Source of the DNA: Variovorax paradoxus
Lineage (GTDB): Bacteria; Pseudomonadota; Gammaproteobacteria; Burkholderiales; Burkholderiaceae_C
Assembly (NCBI RefSeq): GCF_018614875.1
Contig: NZ_JAGGNW010000012.1
Coordinates: forward strand, 186,001-250,000
Length of the DNA stretch: 64,000 nucleotides
Direction of reading: 5' to 3'
The first letter of the stretch is position 1; each line of letters starts with the position of its first letter. The notes below the pieces were generated by a model, which was not told the DNA's origin, did not search any database, and saw nothing but the letters and a program-made list of their open reading frames with translations. Both the position numbers and the translations under genes were made by a program. Positions 16,251 to 26,601 of this stretch are shown in pieces.

Positions 16251-16278
16251 AAACCGCGCTCTGGCGCGGTTTTTTTTT
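16251..16278 (+). terminator. Rho-independent terminator of the response regulator gene
   Basis: Stem AACCGCGC/GCGCGGTT with a 4-nt loop is followed by an uninterrupted T-run of eight to nine. It serves the plus-strand gene; on the minus strand the hairpin is not followed by T. Confidence 0.92.
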
Positions 16279-16287
16279 GGTCCCGGC

Positions 16288-17712
16288 TCAGCCGCCGGAG
16301 GCGCTGACGCGGGCTTGGGCCACGGCTTCGTCGGCGTCGTGCAGGGCGACGCGGAACACGCTGCCGCTGCCCAGGCGGGAGCGCACACTGACGGGATGGC
16401 CCAGCACATGCGAGAGCCGGGCGACGATGGCCAGGCCCAGGCCGAAACCGTCGGACGTGCCGGCGTGGTCGGCCACCTTGTAGAACTCCAGGAACACGTC
16501 GCGCAGGTGCTCGGGCGCAATGCCGATGCCCGTGTCCCACACCTCCACACGCAGGCCGTCGCGCGTTTGCCGCGAGGCCAGCAGCACGCCGCCGTCGGTG
16601 GTGTACTTGATGGCGTTCGCGATCAGATTGCCGAGCATGCGGCGCACCCGGATCGGATCGGTCAGAAAGCTGCCTTCGGTCATGTGCACACGAAAATCGA
16701 GGCCGCGGCTTTCGGCGACCGGGCGGTATTGCAGTTCCAGGTCGTGCAGCAGCTCGGCCACGTCCACGCGCTCGATGTGCAGGCGCACCTGGCCCGAATC
16801 GATGCGCGCCAGGTCGAACATCGAGTCGAACAGCGCATTCACCGCGTGCGTGGCGCGCACGATCTTGGGTGCGAGTTCCAGCACCAGCTCCGGCTCGTTG
16901 CGCAGCCAGTCGGCGTAGAGCGACAACGCCAGCACCGGTTGCCGCATGTCGTGCGCGGCGCTCGCGAGAAAGCGGTTCTTCATCGCCACGGCCGCCACCG
17001 CGGCCTGCCGCTGCTGCGTGAGCGACTTGATCAGGATGTGGTTGTGGAACAAGAGCTCCAGGCTGTTGCGCGCCGTCTCGTGGATGTGGCGCCCGGCGCG
17101 CAGCAGCAGGAACCAGTGCAGGATGGGCAGGATCGGCATCAGAAAGCCGTACTGGAAATGCGGATCCGCAAGGTTGATGGTCACGAGCCGGATCAGAACC
17201 GCTCCCAGCATGGTGGTGAACAGCGTGTTCACATAGCGCTTGAGCAGCGGCGGATGCAGCGCCAGGCCGTTGAGCGGAACGGTGCCGACACCGGCCACGA
17301 TGAGCCAGCTCATGAACTGGTTGACCTGCGGCGTGCGTTCGAAGAACAGCAGCACCGACAGGCCCCACACGACCGCGCTCGTGCTCCAGACGAAGCCGTA
17401 GCGCTCGGTGAACTGCTGCTGCGCCGACGCGCTCCGGCCGGCGTAGCGCACGGCATAGACCCTGGCGCCCCAGGCGCGGCAGGCGCGGCAGGCGGTGGCG
17501 ATGAGTCCGGCGGAGAGCCAGGTGAGCAGTTCCCACTTGGGCACATAGCTCCAGTTCAGCCCGACCATCGCCGGCATGAGCGCCGCCGAGACAAGATAAG
17601 ACCCACGCGCGGAGCGCATCAGGCTGCGGATCAATTCGCCGCGCACCCAGGATTCAGCTTCGTCAGCCGACGCCGGCACCGGTGTCACGCTCGTGAGCGA
17701 CGGATTGGCCAT
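16288..17712 (-). CDS. Membrane sensor histidine kinase
   Basis: 474 residues. The N-terminal 210 residues contain about six hydrophobic segments with no large periplasmic loop. Then come a short helical linker, the dimerisation/phosphoacceptor box FLASAAHDMRQPVLALSLYA with His254, and an HATPase domain (NLIANAIKYTTDGG, WDTGIGIAPEHL, GFGLGLAIVARL). There is no attached receiver. The AAHDMRQP form of the H box is common in kinases paired with stand-alone LuxR-type regulators, and such a regulator is encoded convergently next door. The signal is unknown; the architecture suggests sensing within the membrane. Confidence 0.87.
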   Translation of the reverse strand: MANPSLTSVTPVPASADEAESWVRGELIRSLMRSARGSYLVSAALMPAMVGLNWSYVPKWELLTWLSAGLIATACRACRAWGARVYAVRYAGRSASAQQQFTERYGFVWSTSAVVWGLSVLLFFERTPQVNQFMSWLIVAGVGTVPLNGLALHPPLLKRYVNTLFTTMLGAVLIRLVTINLADPHFQYGFLMPILPILHWFLLLRAGRHIHETARNSLELLFHNHILIKSLTQQRQAAVAAVAMKNRFLASAAHDMRQPVLALSLYADWLRNEPELVLELAPKIVRATHAVNALFDSMFDLARIDSGQVRLHIERVDVAELLHDLELQYRPVAESRGLDFRVHMTEGSFLTDPIRVRRMLGNLIANAIKYTTDGGVLLASRQTRDGLRVEVWDTGIGIAPEHLRDVFLEFYKVADHAGTSDGFGLGLAIVARLSHVLGHPVSVRSRLGSGSVFRVALHDADEAVAQARVSASGG

Positions 17713-17907
17713 GTGGCGCTGAGCCTCTTGTTGTTCATTCGACTACAGGGAAAATCCCGGCATGCGGGAGCATGAGGATGGGCGATCTTAACGGGCCGAT
17801 ACAGTTGCTTCGAAGCTCGGCTGGGCGCAGTGAGCAGCGGCCGCGAAAAGCGTGGAAACGAAAGGCTCCGGTTTCGCCAGCGCAGACGACCAGGCCGTGG
17901 AACAGGC

Positions 17908-17930
17908 AAAAAAATAGCCCCTTGCGGGGC
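17908..17930 (-). terminator. Terminator downstream of tRNA-Ser
   Basis: Minus-strand hairpin GCCCC-GCAA-GGGGC followed by TATTTTTTT, starting 6 nt after the encoded CCA of the tRNA gene. Confidence 0.88.
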
Positions 17931-17936
17931 CATTCC

Positions 17937-18026
17937 TGGAGGAGAGGGAGGGATTCGAACCCTCGGTACTATCGCTAGTACGCCTGATTTCGAGTCAGGT
18001 ACATTCGACCACTCTGCCACCTCTCC
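17937..18026 (-). tRNA. tRNA-Ser (anticodon CGA)
   Basis: A 90-nt minus-strand cloverleaf with a long variable arm: acceptor GGAGAGG/CCTCTCC, anticodon stem CCTGA/TCAGG with loop CTCGAAA (anticodon CGA, reading UCG), variable arm around CGTACTAGCGATAGTACG, and T-loop TTCGAAT. The encoded 3' end reads CCTCTCC-T-CCA, so the discriminator base is T rather than the G expected for tRNA-Ser. Located 63 bp downstream of serS on the same strand. Confidence 0.93.
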
Positions 18027-18089
18027 GGTGCTGTCGAGCCTGCGATTATAGCAAACAAAAACGGGGCTTTTGATTGAAGTCCCGGCCGT

Positions 18090-19430
<1,341 letters not shown>

Positions 19431-19481
19431 TTAGGTGGGCGTAGCATCTCGCTCCCGACACCTCAACCGAAGGAGAAAGCG

Positions 19482-19883
19482 ATGCAAGCCTATCTGACAT
19501 TCAACGGCAACGCGGCCGAGGCCTTGGCCTTCTACGCCAAGGCGCTGGGCGGCAAGGTCGTCTTCAGCATGACCTTTGGCGAAAGCCCCATGGGCGCCGA
19601 AACGCCCGCCGCGCACAAGAACAAGATCATGCATGCCACGCTGGAAGCCCGCGGCCACACGCTGATGGCCTCCGACATGCCGCCCGGCATGCCGTTCGAG
19701 GGCTACAAGGGCTTCTCGCTGTCGGTGCAGGGCAACAACGTGGACGAAGGAAAAAAGCTCTTCGATGCGCTGGCTGCGGGCGGCGAGGTCACGATGCCGT
19801 ACGGCCCGCAGTTCTGGGCCGTCGGCTTCGGCATGCTGAAGGACAAGTTCGGCGTGCCGTGGATGGTCAATTGCGAGAAATAG
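19482..19883 (+). CDS. VOC-family (PhnB-like) protein
   Basis: 133 residues, one vicinal-oxygen-chelate fold of the PhnB/YjdN type. It begins MQAYLTFNGNAAEALAFYAK, has HATLEARGHTLMASDMPPG in the middle and ends with the family-typical FWAVGFGMLKDKFGVPWMVN. Family members are small dimers often annotated as glyoxalase/bleomycin-resistance-like; no reaction can be assigned. Start ATG at 19482 has a clean AAGGAG. It is divergent from serS with 60 bp between, so the two share a promoter region. Confidence 0.85.
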   Translation: MQAYLTFNGNAAEALAFYAKALGGKVVFSMTFGESPMGAETPAAHKNKIMHATLEARGHTLMASDMPPGMPFEGYKGFSLSVQGNNVDEGKKLFDALAAGGEVTMPYGPQFWAVGFGMLKDKFGVPWMVNCEK

Positions 19884-19985
19884 AGCCCCCCGGCTTTTCA
19901 CTGCGCTGCGCTGCGTGTAATTCGCCACCCCCCGAGGGGGAGGCGCGGCTCGCCTTGGGGCGGCCCGGCGGCGGCCGCCTCGGCT
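19884..19985. repeat. GC-rich intergenic repeat between convergent genes
   Basis: The 102 bp between the stops of the VOC and dehydratase genes contain CACCCCCCGAGGGGGAGGCG (a hairpin near 19928-19940) and CGCCTTGGGGCGGCCCGGCG. The latter is close to the block inside the urtC-urtD repeat (249-265). It is probably a member of a dispersed family and could act as a bidirectional transcription stop. Confidence 0.55.
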
Positions 19986-20948
19986 TCAGGCCACGCTGGC
20001 CGGATCGACGTTCGCCCCGCAGACGATCAGGCACACCTTCTCGCCTTCGCGCGGCACGTAGGCGCCGGTCTGCAGCGCCGCCAGCGGCAGCGCGGCAGCC
20101 GGTTCGACGGCGAGCTTCATGTCCTTCCACAGCCACTGCTGGGCGGCGCGGATGGATTCGTCGGACAGCAGCAGCGCATCCTGCACGTGCTCCTGGGTGA
20201 TTTCCCAGGAAATGGCGCCGATGCGGCGCGCGCCGAGCGAATCGGCGGCAATGCCGCCCACGGCTACATCGACCGGCTCGCCGGCTTCGCGGGCACGGAA
20301 CAGCGTGGGCGCCTTTTCCGGTTCGAGCGCCACCACGCGGGCGCGCTTTTCGAACCAGCCGGCGAGGCCGCCGATCAGGCCGCCGCCGCCCACGCTCACG
20401 AGCACGGAGTCGGGCAAGCCACCCTGCGCCTCGATTTCCTGGCCGAGGGTGCCCGCGCCGGCCACCACTTCGGGCTGGTCGTAGGCGTGGGTCAGCAAGG
20501 CGCCGGTTTCCTTCTGGCGCGCGAGGCAGGCCGCCAGGGCGTCGGGATAGAGCTCGCCGACCACGACCACCTCGGCGCCGAGCGCCCGCAGGCGGGCACG
20601 CTTGGCTTCGGGCGAGACGCCGGGCAGGAACACCTGGCAGCGCACGCCCAGCGCCTTGGCCGCCGCCGCGGTGGCAATGCCCGCATTGCCGCCAGAAGCC
20701 ACGATCACGCCGCTTTCGGGGATGTCGTTGGCCAGCAGGCGGTTCATCATGCCGCGCGCCTTGAAGCTGCCGCTCACCTGCATGTGCTCGAGCTTGAGCC
20801 ACACCTCCACGCCCGGCAGCGCCAGCCCGACGGCGGAGGCCGGCAGCTTCCAGAGCAGGGTCTGGCGCAGGAAACCGCCGGCGCGTTCGCGCAGCCTGCG
20901 GGAGGCGCTGTCTATTTCAGAGCGCCAGCGGGTGTTTTCGTTGTTCAA
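19986..20948 (-). CDS. PLP-dependent threonine/serine dehydratase-like enzyme
   Basis: 320 residues, fold-type II PLP enzyme. Seen: lysine motif GSFKARG (Lys63), the asparagine loop [20 protein letters not shown], and the glycine-rich phosphate loop [14 protein letters not shown]. It lacks the C-terminal ACT-like regulatory domain of biosynthetic IlvA, so it is a short catabolic-type threonine/serine dehydratase, or possibly a hydroxyaspartate dehydratase or racemase. Start is TTG at 20948, overlapping the ispH stop as TTGA; the longer open frame upstream lies within ispH. Third gene of an overlapping set fkpB-ispH-dehydratase. Confidence 0.82.
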   Translation of the reverse strand: MNNENTRWRSEIDSASRRLRERAGGFLRQTLLWKLPASAVGLALPGVEVWLKLEHMQVSGSFKARGMMNRLLANDIPESGVIVASGGNAGIATAAAAKALGVRCQVFLPGVSPEAKRARLRALGAEVVVVGELYPDALAACLARQKETGALLTHAYDQPEVVAGAGTLGQEIEAQGGLPDSVLVSVGGGGLIGGLAGWFEKRARVVALEPEKAPTLFRAREAGEPVDVAVGGIAADSLGARRIGAISWEITQEHVQDALLLSDESIRAAQQWLWKDMKLAVEPAAALPLAALQTGAYVPREGEKVCLIVCGANVDPASVA

Positions 20949-21913
20949 GAGATGTGTCCTGGAGGAGGAATGTCGTCGAGCTTGAGGCCCTTGGGGAGCG
21001 GAAACTTGATGGTTTCCTCGATGCCGTCCATCTTGCGGACCGACACCGCGCCGAACGCCCTGACGCGCTCGATCACTTCGCGCACCAGCACCTCGGGCGC
21101 GGAGGCGCCGGCCGTGAGGCCGATGCGGCCCTTGCCTTCGAACCATTCCGGCTTGAGCTCGTCGGCCGAATCGACCATGTAGCTTTCGGTGCCGAGGCGC
21201 TCTGCCAATTCGCGCAGCCGGTTGCTGTTGGAGCTGGTGGGGCTGCCGACCACGATCACCAGATCGACCTGCGGGCTCATGATCTTCACCGCGTCCTGGC
21301 GGTTCTGCGTGGCATAGCAGATGTCCTGCTGCTTGGGCTCGCGCACCTTCGGAAAGCGCGCGCGCACGGCCGCCGCGATCTCGGCCGCATCGTCGACGCT
21401 GAGCGTGGTCTGCGTGACGACGGCGAGCTTCTCGGTCTGCGCGGGCGAGACCGTGGCCACGTCTTCCACGTCTTCCACCAGGTGGATGCCGCTCGAGAGC
21501 TGGCCCATGGTGCCTTCGACCTCGGGGTGCCCCTTGTGGCCGATCATGATGAACTCGTAGCCTTCCTTGGCGAGCTTGGCGACCTCGACGTGCACCTTGG
21601 TCACCAGCGGGCAGGTGGCATCGAAGATGTCGAAGCCGCGGTCGCGCGCCTCCTGCTGCACCGCCTTGCTCACGCCGTGCGCGCTGAACACCAGCGTGGC
21701 GCCGGGCGGCACGTCGGACAGCTCCTCGATGAAGATCGCGCCCTTGGACTTGAGTTGGTTCACCACGTAGGTGTTGTGCACGATCTCGTGGCGCACGTAG
21801 ATCGGCGCGCCGAACTTGGCAAGGGCGCGCTCGACGATCTCGATGGCGCGGTCCACGCCGGCGCAGAAGCCGCGCGGCTCGGCGAGGATGACTTCCTCGA
21901 TGCTTCGATTCAT
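20945..21913 (-). CDS. ispH: 4-hydroxy-3-methylbut-2-enyl diphosphate reductase IspH
   Basis: 322 residues. Last enzyme of the MEP isoprenoid pathway, an Fe-S protein giving IPP and DMAPP. Three cluster cysteines are visible: EPRGFCAGV (Cys17), DATCPLV and [10 protein letters not shown]. The conserved [11 protein letters not shown] and [11 protein letters not shown] blocks are present. Start ATG at 21913 overlaps the fkpB-like stop (ATGA). The fkpB-ispH order is widely conserved in proteobacteria. Confidence 0.96.
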   Translation of the reverse strand: MNRSIEEVILAEPRGFCAGVDRAIEIVERALAKFGAPIYVRHEIVHNTYVVNQLKSKGAIFIEELSDVPPGATLVFSAHGVSKAVQQEARDRGFDIFDATCPLVTKVHVEVAKLAKEGYEFIMIGHKGHPEVEGTMGQLSSGIHLVEDVEDVATVSPAQTEKLAVVTQTTLSVDDAAEIAAAVRARFPKVREPKQQDICYATQNRQDAVKIMSPQVDLVIVVGSPTSSNSNRLRELAERLGTESYMVDSADELKPEWFEGKGRIGLTAGASAPEVLVREVIERVRAFGAVSVRKMDGIEETIKFPLPKGLKLDDIPPPGHIS

Positions 21914-22353
21914 AGCACCCCTATCAGGCGGACTTCGAAGGTCACGGGCTGTCCGGCCAGCGGGTGGTTGAAGTCGAAGCGCACCGCGGTCTCGTTCGAT
22001 TCGACCACCGCGCCCGCGTAGCTGCCCGTGCCGTCGGGCGTGGGGAACTGCACCACGTCGCCGGCCGCGTATTGCTCGTCGGGGTCGCCCATCTGCGCCA
22101 GCAGCTTCCTGGCCACCCATTGCTGCATCTCGGGATTGCGCTCGCCGAATGCCTCGCCGGCGGGCAGTTCGAAGGTGGCGTGGGTGCCCTCTTCCAGGCC
22201 CATGAGCCGCTGCTCGACGGCGGGCGAGAGCTCGCCGGTGCCCAGCGACAGGGTCGCGGGCTTGTCGGCGAAAGTGTTGATGATGTCGCCCGCCGGACCG
22301 GCCAGCCGGTAGTGCAGGGTCAGGAACGAGCCGGAAGTCACAACGTGGGACAT
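21910..22353 (-). CDS. fkpB: FKBP-type peptidyl-prolyl isomerase (SlpA/FkpB type)
   Basis: 147 residues with a split FKBP domain and an insert-in-flap, as in SlyD/SlpA. It contains [36 protein letters not shown], and [19 protein letters not shown] at the C-terminus. It lacks the His-rich tail of SlyD, which points to FkpB/SlpA. It assists proline isomerisation in the cytoplasm. The start is ambiguous: ATG at 22353 is used; an in-frame TTG at 22380 would add nine residues. The stop overlaps ispH. Confidence 0.88.
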   Translation of the reverse strand: MSHVVTSGSFLTLHYRLAGPAGDIINTFADKPATLSLGTGELSPAVEQRLMGLEEGTHATFELPAGEAFGERNPEMQQWVARKLLAQMGDPDEQYAAGDVVQFPTPDGTGSYAGAVVESNETAVRFDFNHPLAGQPVTFEVRLIGVL

Positions 22354-22462
22354 GGGTGCAGCGGAGGTAGGCAAAGACAAGGTGGGTGTCCCGATAAACT
22401 GGACTGCATTTTAAGGAGCGGGGGCTTCCGCCCGCTCTTTCAAGGTTTCACCCAGGTTTTCG

Positions 22463-23140
22463 ATGGCATTCAAGGATCTCCCCGCCCACGCCCGCCCGCG
22501 CGAAAAACTCATCGCGCGAGGCGCCGCCGCGCTGGCCGATGCCGAGTTGCTGGCGCTGCTGCTGCGCACCGGCGTGGCGGGCAAGAACGTGCTCCAGCTG
22601 GCCCAGGAGCTGCTCGACCACTTCGGAGGCCTTTCGGGCCTGCTGCAGACCGGTGCCGAGGACCTGAAGGTGATCAAGGGCATGGGCGGCGACGCCAAGC
22701 GCGCCGAGCTCATCGCCGTGCTCGAACTGGCGCGCCGCGCCATGGCCGAGCGCCTGAAGGAGCGCACGGTGTTCGACTCGCCCGGAACGGTCAAGCAGTA
22801 CCTGCAGCTGCACATCGGCTCGCGCCCCTACGAGGTGTTCGCAGTGCTGTTCCTCGACGCGCAGCACCGGCTGATCGTGCTCGAGGAGCTGTTTCGCGGA
22901 ACGCTCACCCAGACCAGCGTCTACCCGCGCGAGGTGGTCATCCGTGCGCTGCACCACCAGGCCGCGGCCGTGGTGCTGTCGCACAACCATCCCAGCGGCA
23001 GCATCGAACCCTCGCGGGCCGACGAGTCGCTCACCCAGACGCTCAGGGCCGCGCTTGCGCTGATCGACGTGCGTGTGCTCGACCATGTGATCGTCAGCGC
23101 CGGCCAGAGCTATTCGATGGCCGAGAAAGGGCTGCTCTGA
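22463..23140 (+). CDS. radC: RadC/JAB-domain protein
   Basis: 225 residues: N-terminal helix-hairpin-helix region ([20 protein letters not shown] and [13 protein letters not shown]) and a C-terminal JAMM metal-binding domain with [14 protein letters not shown] (about 174-187). The family was once linked to DNA repair, but its biochemical role is unproven. Start ATG at 22463 ([12 protein letters not shown]). Divergent from fkpB, sharing a 109-bp region, and its stop overlaps the smr start. Confidence 0.93.
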   Translation: MAFKDLPAHARPREKLIARGAAALADAELLALLLRTGVAGKNVLQLAQELLDHFGGLSGLLQTGAEDLKVIKGMGGDAKRAELIAVLELARRAMAERLKERTVFDSPGTVKQYLQLHIGSRPYEVFAVLFLDAQHRLIVLEELFRGTLTQTSVYPREVVIRALHHQAAAVVLSHNHPSGSIEPSRADESLTQTLRAALALIDVRVLDHVIVSAGQSYSMAEKGLL

Positions 23141-23796
23141 TGGCCTCCCGCACGCCGCCCATCAAGAACCTGGCCGATCTGAAGCAGGTGCAGCGCGCGC
23201 TGGCCGAGACCCGCGAGCGCGAGGCGGCCGCAGCCGCCGCCAAGGCCGCGGCCGAACGCAGGCGCGCCGCCGAAAAAGACCTGTTCACGCGCGCCATCGG
23301 CGCGACCGAGCCGCTGCGCCGCAAGGCCATGGTGCCGCTCGCGCCCGAGCCGCCGGCCCCCATTCCGGTGCAGCACCAGCTCGACGAGCAGCGCGTGCTG
23401 CGCGAGTCGCTGTCCGACGAGTTCGACGTGACCACGCTGCTCGACGTCGACGACGCCATGAGCTTTCGCCGCCCCGGCATCGGCACCGACGTGACCGCGC
23501 GGCTGCGCAAGGGCGACTGGAGCATCCAGGCGCAGGTCGACCTGCACGGCCTGCGCAGCGACGAGGCGCGCGAGGCGCTCGGCGGCTTCATCCGCAACGC
23601 CTACAAGCAGGGGCTTCGCTGCGTGCGCGTGGTGCACGGCAAGGGCCTGGGCTCGCCCGGCAAGCAGCCGGTGCTCAAGACCAAGGCGCAGCGCTGGCTG
23701 ATCCAGAAGAACGAGGTGATCGCCTTCGTGCAGGCCAAGCCGGCCGAAGGCGGCGCCGGTGCGCTGGTGGTGCTGCTGGCGCCGGCGCGGCGGTGA
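23140..23796 (+). CDS. Smr-domain protein (SmrA-like)
   Basis: 218 residues. An Ala/Arg-rich helical N-terminus (REREAAAAAAKAAAERRRAA) precedes a Smr/MutS2-C-like domain with VDLHGLRSDEAREAL (about 129-143) and RVVHGKGLGSPG. Smr domains nick DNA or RNA; a role in recombination control or ribosome rescue is known for relatives. The ATG at 23140 shares its A with the radC TGA stop (TGATG), so the pair is translationally coupled. Confidence 0.87.
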   Translation: MASRTPPIKNLADLKQVQRALAETREREAAAAAAKAAAERRRAAEKDLFTRAIGATEPLRRKAMVPLAPEPPAPIPVQHQLDEQRVLRESLSDEFDVTTLLDVDDAMSFRRPGIGTDVTARLRKGDWSIQAQVDLHGLRSDEAREALGGFIRNAYKQGLRCVRVVHGKGLGSPGKQPVLKTKAQRWLIQKNEVIAFVQAKPAEGGAGALVVLLAPARR

Positions 23797-23844
23797 ACGG
23801 TCCCCCGTCCCTCGCTCACTCCGAGGTTGCCGCCAGGGTAACGG

Positions 23845-25068
23845 CTATGCCAGGTGATTCTTGAGCGGAACGGCCGCATCGGCCACCGCTTCGGGCGCGG
23901 GGCTGCGGCCCGCCTCGAGCAGCTTGCGGCTCATCATGTGATCGACCGGCGCGTTGACCGATTCGACGCATACCAATTGCCCGTCGACATAGTGGAACAG
24001 GGAGAACGCCTCGGGCTTGGGGCCGGCGCGGCGCACGCTGGCGAGCCCCGGCGTGCCTTCGGCCGGCATCAGGCCGGCCATCTGCAGGCGCATGCTGCCC
24101 TGGTCGGACCAGAACCACGCCACGGCGTCGTGCGGGCGCGGGACGCCGGTCAGCGTGGCCACGGCCGTGCGCGCCTGGTCGTTCGCGTTCTGCACCGATT
24201 CGAGCCGCAGCGCGCGGCCGGCGCGGCGATCGGGAAAGCGCGTGCAGTCGCCCACCGCGAGCACGTCGCCCGCGCTGGTCTGCATGTGGCCGTCGACCAC
24301 GATGCCGTCGGCGCACTCGATGCCCGCGGCCTGCGCCAATGCGGTTTCAGGCACGGCGCCGATGCCCAGCAGCAGCAGGTCCACCGGCTGCTTCACGCCA
24401 TCGACCTGGATCGACTGCAGCCGCTCGCCCTCGACCTCGAAGGCGCCGGTGCGCGCGCCAAGCACGATGTCGATGCCCGCAGCGCGATGCGTCGCGAGCA
24501 CGTGCGCCGAGAGTTCCGGCGACACCGCACGGCCCAGCAGCCGCGGCGCGCTTTCGATCACCTGCACGTTCTTGCCGAGCGCCTTGGCCGTGGCCGCCAC
24601 TTCGAGCCCGATGAAGCCGCCGCCCAGCACCGTGACCTGCTGCGCATCGGCCAGCCGCGAACGCAGGCGATGCGCTTCGTCGGCCGCGCGCAGGCTCGCG
24701 ACGTTCTCCAGCCCCGGCTTCAGGTCGGGCATCTGGCGCGCGCGCGTGCCGGTCGCCAGCACCAGCCGTTCCCACGGCAGGATCGCGCCCGAACGCAGCG
24801 TGACGGTGTGCGCCTCGCGGTCGATGGCCACCGCCGCATCGCCGAGATGCAGCGTGATGCCCGCTTCGCGGTACCAGTCGGCGGCCTTGTGCGGCTGCGT
24901 GGTTTCCTCGGCGCTCTTGAGAAAGGTTTTCGACAGCGGCGGCCGGTGGTACGGCTCGCACGCCTCCTCGCAGACCAGGTGCACGCGCGCGCCCTGCCCG
25001 GCTTCCGCCAGGCCGGCGCAAAGCTGGGCCGCGGCGTGGCCGCCGCCGATGATGACGATGGAATTCAT
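23845..25068 (-). CDS. FAD-dependent NAD(P)H:ferredoxin-reductase-like oxidoreductase
   Basis: 407 residues of the rhodocoxin/putidaredoxin reductase family. Seen: FAD dinucleotide fold IVIIGGGHAAAQLCAGL (about 4-20), NAD fold VTVLGGGFIGLEVAATA, FAD-binding DVLAVGDCTRFP, and a C-terminal reductase domain (AVAWFWSDQGSMRLQMAG). In relatives it passes electrons from NAD(P)H to a 2Fe-2S ferredoxin or to a heme protein. It lies 41 bp downstream of a truncated hemoglobin gene on the same strand and has no ferredoxin or oxygenase gene beside it. The hemoglobin is therefore a plausible partner. Confidence 0.85.
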   Translation of the reverse strand: MNSIVIIGGGHAAAQLCAGLAEAGQGARVHLVCEEACEPYHRPPLSKTFLKSAEETTQPHKAADWYREAGITLHLGDAAVAIDREAHTVTLRSGAILPWERLVLATGTRARQMPDLKPGLENVASLRAADEAHRLRSRLADAQQVTVLGGGFIGLEVAATAKALGKNVQVIESAPRLLGRAVSPELSAHVLATHRAAGIDIVLGARTGAFEVEGERLQSIQVDGVKQPVDLLLLGIGAVPETALAQAAGIECADGIVVDGHMQTSAGDVLAVGDCTRFPDRRAGRALRLESVQNANDQARTAVATLTGVPRPHDAVAWFWSDQGSMRLQMAGLMPAEGTPGLASVRRAGPKPEAFSLFHYVDGQLVCVESVNAPVDHMMSRKLLEAGRSPAPEAVADAAVPLKNHLA

Positions 25069-25109
25069 GGGAGAAAAGTCTTTCGGAATCGTTGTCTGTT
25101 TTTGTTTTG

Positions 25110-25529
25110 CTACTCGCCGCGATTGCGCATCCAGTCCGCTGTCTGGAAGAAGGAGTCGCGCAAGCGCGCGCGCAGTCCCTCGGGCACGCCGGTCTCGCCC
25201 ATCGCCTGGTCCATGCAGGCCAGCCACTGGTCGCGCTCCTTGATGCCGATGCTGTGGCCGCCAATGCTTTGCGGCAGATGCCGCGCGCGCAGCATCGGAT
25301 GGCCGAAGCGGTCGGTGTAGTGCTGCGGGCCGCCAAGCCAGCCGCACAGGAACCAGAAGAGGCGCTGGCGCGCGTTGTCGAGGCTCTTGCCGTGCACCGC
25401 ACGCAGCTGCGCATAAGTCGGCTCGAGCTCCATCAGGTCGTAGAAGCGATCGACCAGCGCCTGCACCCTGGGTTCGCCGCCGATCCATTCGAAGGGGGTG
25501 TCGGCGGGGGGCTTTTCGTGAATCTGCAT
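25110..25529 (-). CDS. Group II truncated hemoglobin
   Basis: 139 residues. It begins MQIHEKPPADTPFEWIGGEP, the usual start of group II truncated hemoglobins, with the phenylalanine/tyrosine-rich B helix (FYDLMELEPTYAQLRAVH) and a distal/proximal region GGPQHYTDRFGHPMLRARHL containing candidate proximal His. The family binds O2/NO and is often tied to nitrosative stress or redox chemistry. Start ATG at 25529; the upstream in-frame extension is not conserved-looking. Likely cotranscribed with the FAD reductase that follows. Confidence 0.88.
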   Translation of the reverse strand: MQIHEKPPADTPFEWIGGEPRVQALVDRFYDLMELEPTYAQLRAVHGKSLDNARQRLFWFLCGWLGGPQHYTDRFGHPMLRARHLPQSIGGHSIGIKERDQWLACMDQAMGETGVPEGLRARLRDSFFQTADWMRNRGE

Positions 25530-25689
25530 GGCGAGAGTATCCCTCCGCGCACTGCCTACGCCTGGACGAGGTTCGGAATCCCCACGTCGGGATGGGAAGG
25601 CCGTGGGGCGGGGCACAGGTTTTCGCGCCGCGAATTTACCCCAGCCGACCCTGAACCGGGTGCGGGCAAGGCCATATGCATATGTCGAT

Positions 25690-25720
25690 CGAGGATTTAA
25701 TGATCCGAGGTTTTATTGAT
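25690..25720. promoter_or_regulatory. AT-rich direct repeats upstream of amino acid ABC operon
   Basis: CGAGGATTTAATGAT (25690-25704) and CGAGGTTTTATTGAT (25706-25720) match at 13 of 15 positions with a 16-bp period. They lie about 40-70 bp before the binding-protein ATG and just after the palindrome CATATGCATATG (25673-25684). Position and AT content suggest promoter and operator sequences; no regulator can be named. Confidence 0.4.
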
Positions 25721-25761
25721 ATGGTTCGGCCCTCAATTTCCAGAACGGAGAGAGCCCCACC

Positions 25762-26589
25762 ATGCGCCACACCCTGCTCACCGCGGCCCTCGCCGCATCT
25801 GCCCTGCTGACGGGCATCGCCGCCCATGCGGACCAGCTCGCCGACATCAAGAAAAAAGGCGAACTCGTGGTCGGTGTGCTCGGCACCGACGAGCCCGCGA
25901 CCTTCATCGACCCGAAGACGCGCCAGATCGTCGGCTACGAAGTCGACCTGGTGAACGCCATTGCAAAGAAGATCGGCGTGAAGCCGGTGCTCAAGCAGAT
26001 CGCCGTGGCCGCGCGCATTCCCGAACTGCAGCAGGGCCATGTGGACCTGGTGGCCGCCGGCCTCACGCACAACAAGGAGCGCGAGGCGCAGATCGACTTC
26101 TCGCTCACCACCTTCGTCACCGGCCAGAAAGCCATCGTGAAGAAGGACAGCGGCATCACCGACGTGCCGCAGCTCGCCGGCAAGAAGGTGCTGACCATCC
26201 GCGGCGGCACGCAGGAGCCCAACATCCGCAAGGCCGTGCCCACCGCCGAGGTCGTGACCTTCGACACCAGTCAGCAGGCCTTCCAGGCGCTGCAGCAGGG
26301 CAAGGGCGTGGGCTACGTGGACGACGAGGCCGCGCTGCTGCGCAGCTACGCCAAGCTCGGCCCGCAGAAGGCCCAGTACGTGGTGCTCAAGCAGAACCTG
26401 AGCACCGAGGCGCTGGCCATCGGCATCAAGAAGGGCGAGAGCGGCCTGAAGGCCGTGGTGGACGACACGCTGCGCGAGCTCGAGAAGTCGGGCGAGGCGC
26501 AGAAGATCTTCGTCAAGTGGTACGGGCCGAACACGGCTTCGGGCTTCCAGACGCGCGACTTCAAGCTCGACTCCGACAAGATCGACTGA
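25762..26589 (+). CDS. Polar amino acid ABC transporter, substrate-binding protein
   Basis: 275-residue family-3 solute-binding protein. Signal peptide MRHTLLTAALAASALLTGIA-AHA, then DIKKKGELVVGVLGTDEPAT, the ligand-loop IVGYEVDLVNAIAKKIG and KVLTIRGGTQEP. The ligand is likely a polar or acidic amino acid but cannot be fixed from sequence. GGAGAG ribosome site 9 nt before the ATG. First gene of an operon with two permeases and an ATPase; an inverted repeat pair separates it from the first permease. Confidence 0.9.
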   Translation: MRHTLLTAALAASALLTGIAAHADQLADIKKKGELVVGVLGTDEPATFIDPKTRQIVGYEVDLVNAIAKKIGVKPVLKQIAVAARIPELQQGHVDLVAAGLTHNKEREAQIDFSLTTFVTGQKAIVKKDSGITDVPQLAGKKVLTIRGGTQEPNIRKAVPTAEVVTFDTSQQAFQALQQGKGVGYVDDEAALLRSYAKLGPQKAQYVVLKQNLSTEALAIGIKKGESGLKAVVDDTLRELEKSGEAQKIFVKWYGPNTASGFQTRDFKLDSDKID

Positions 26590-26601
26590 GCCCGGTATTT
26601 C

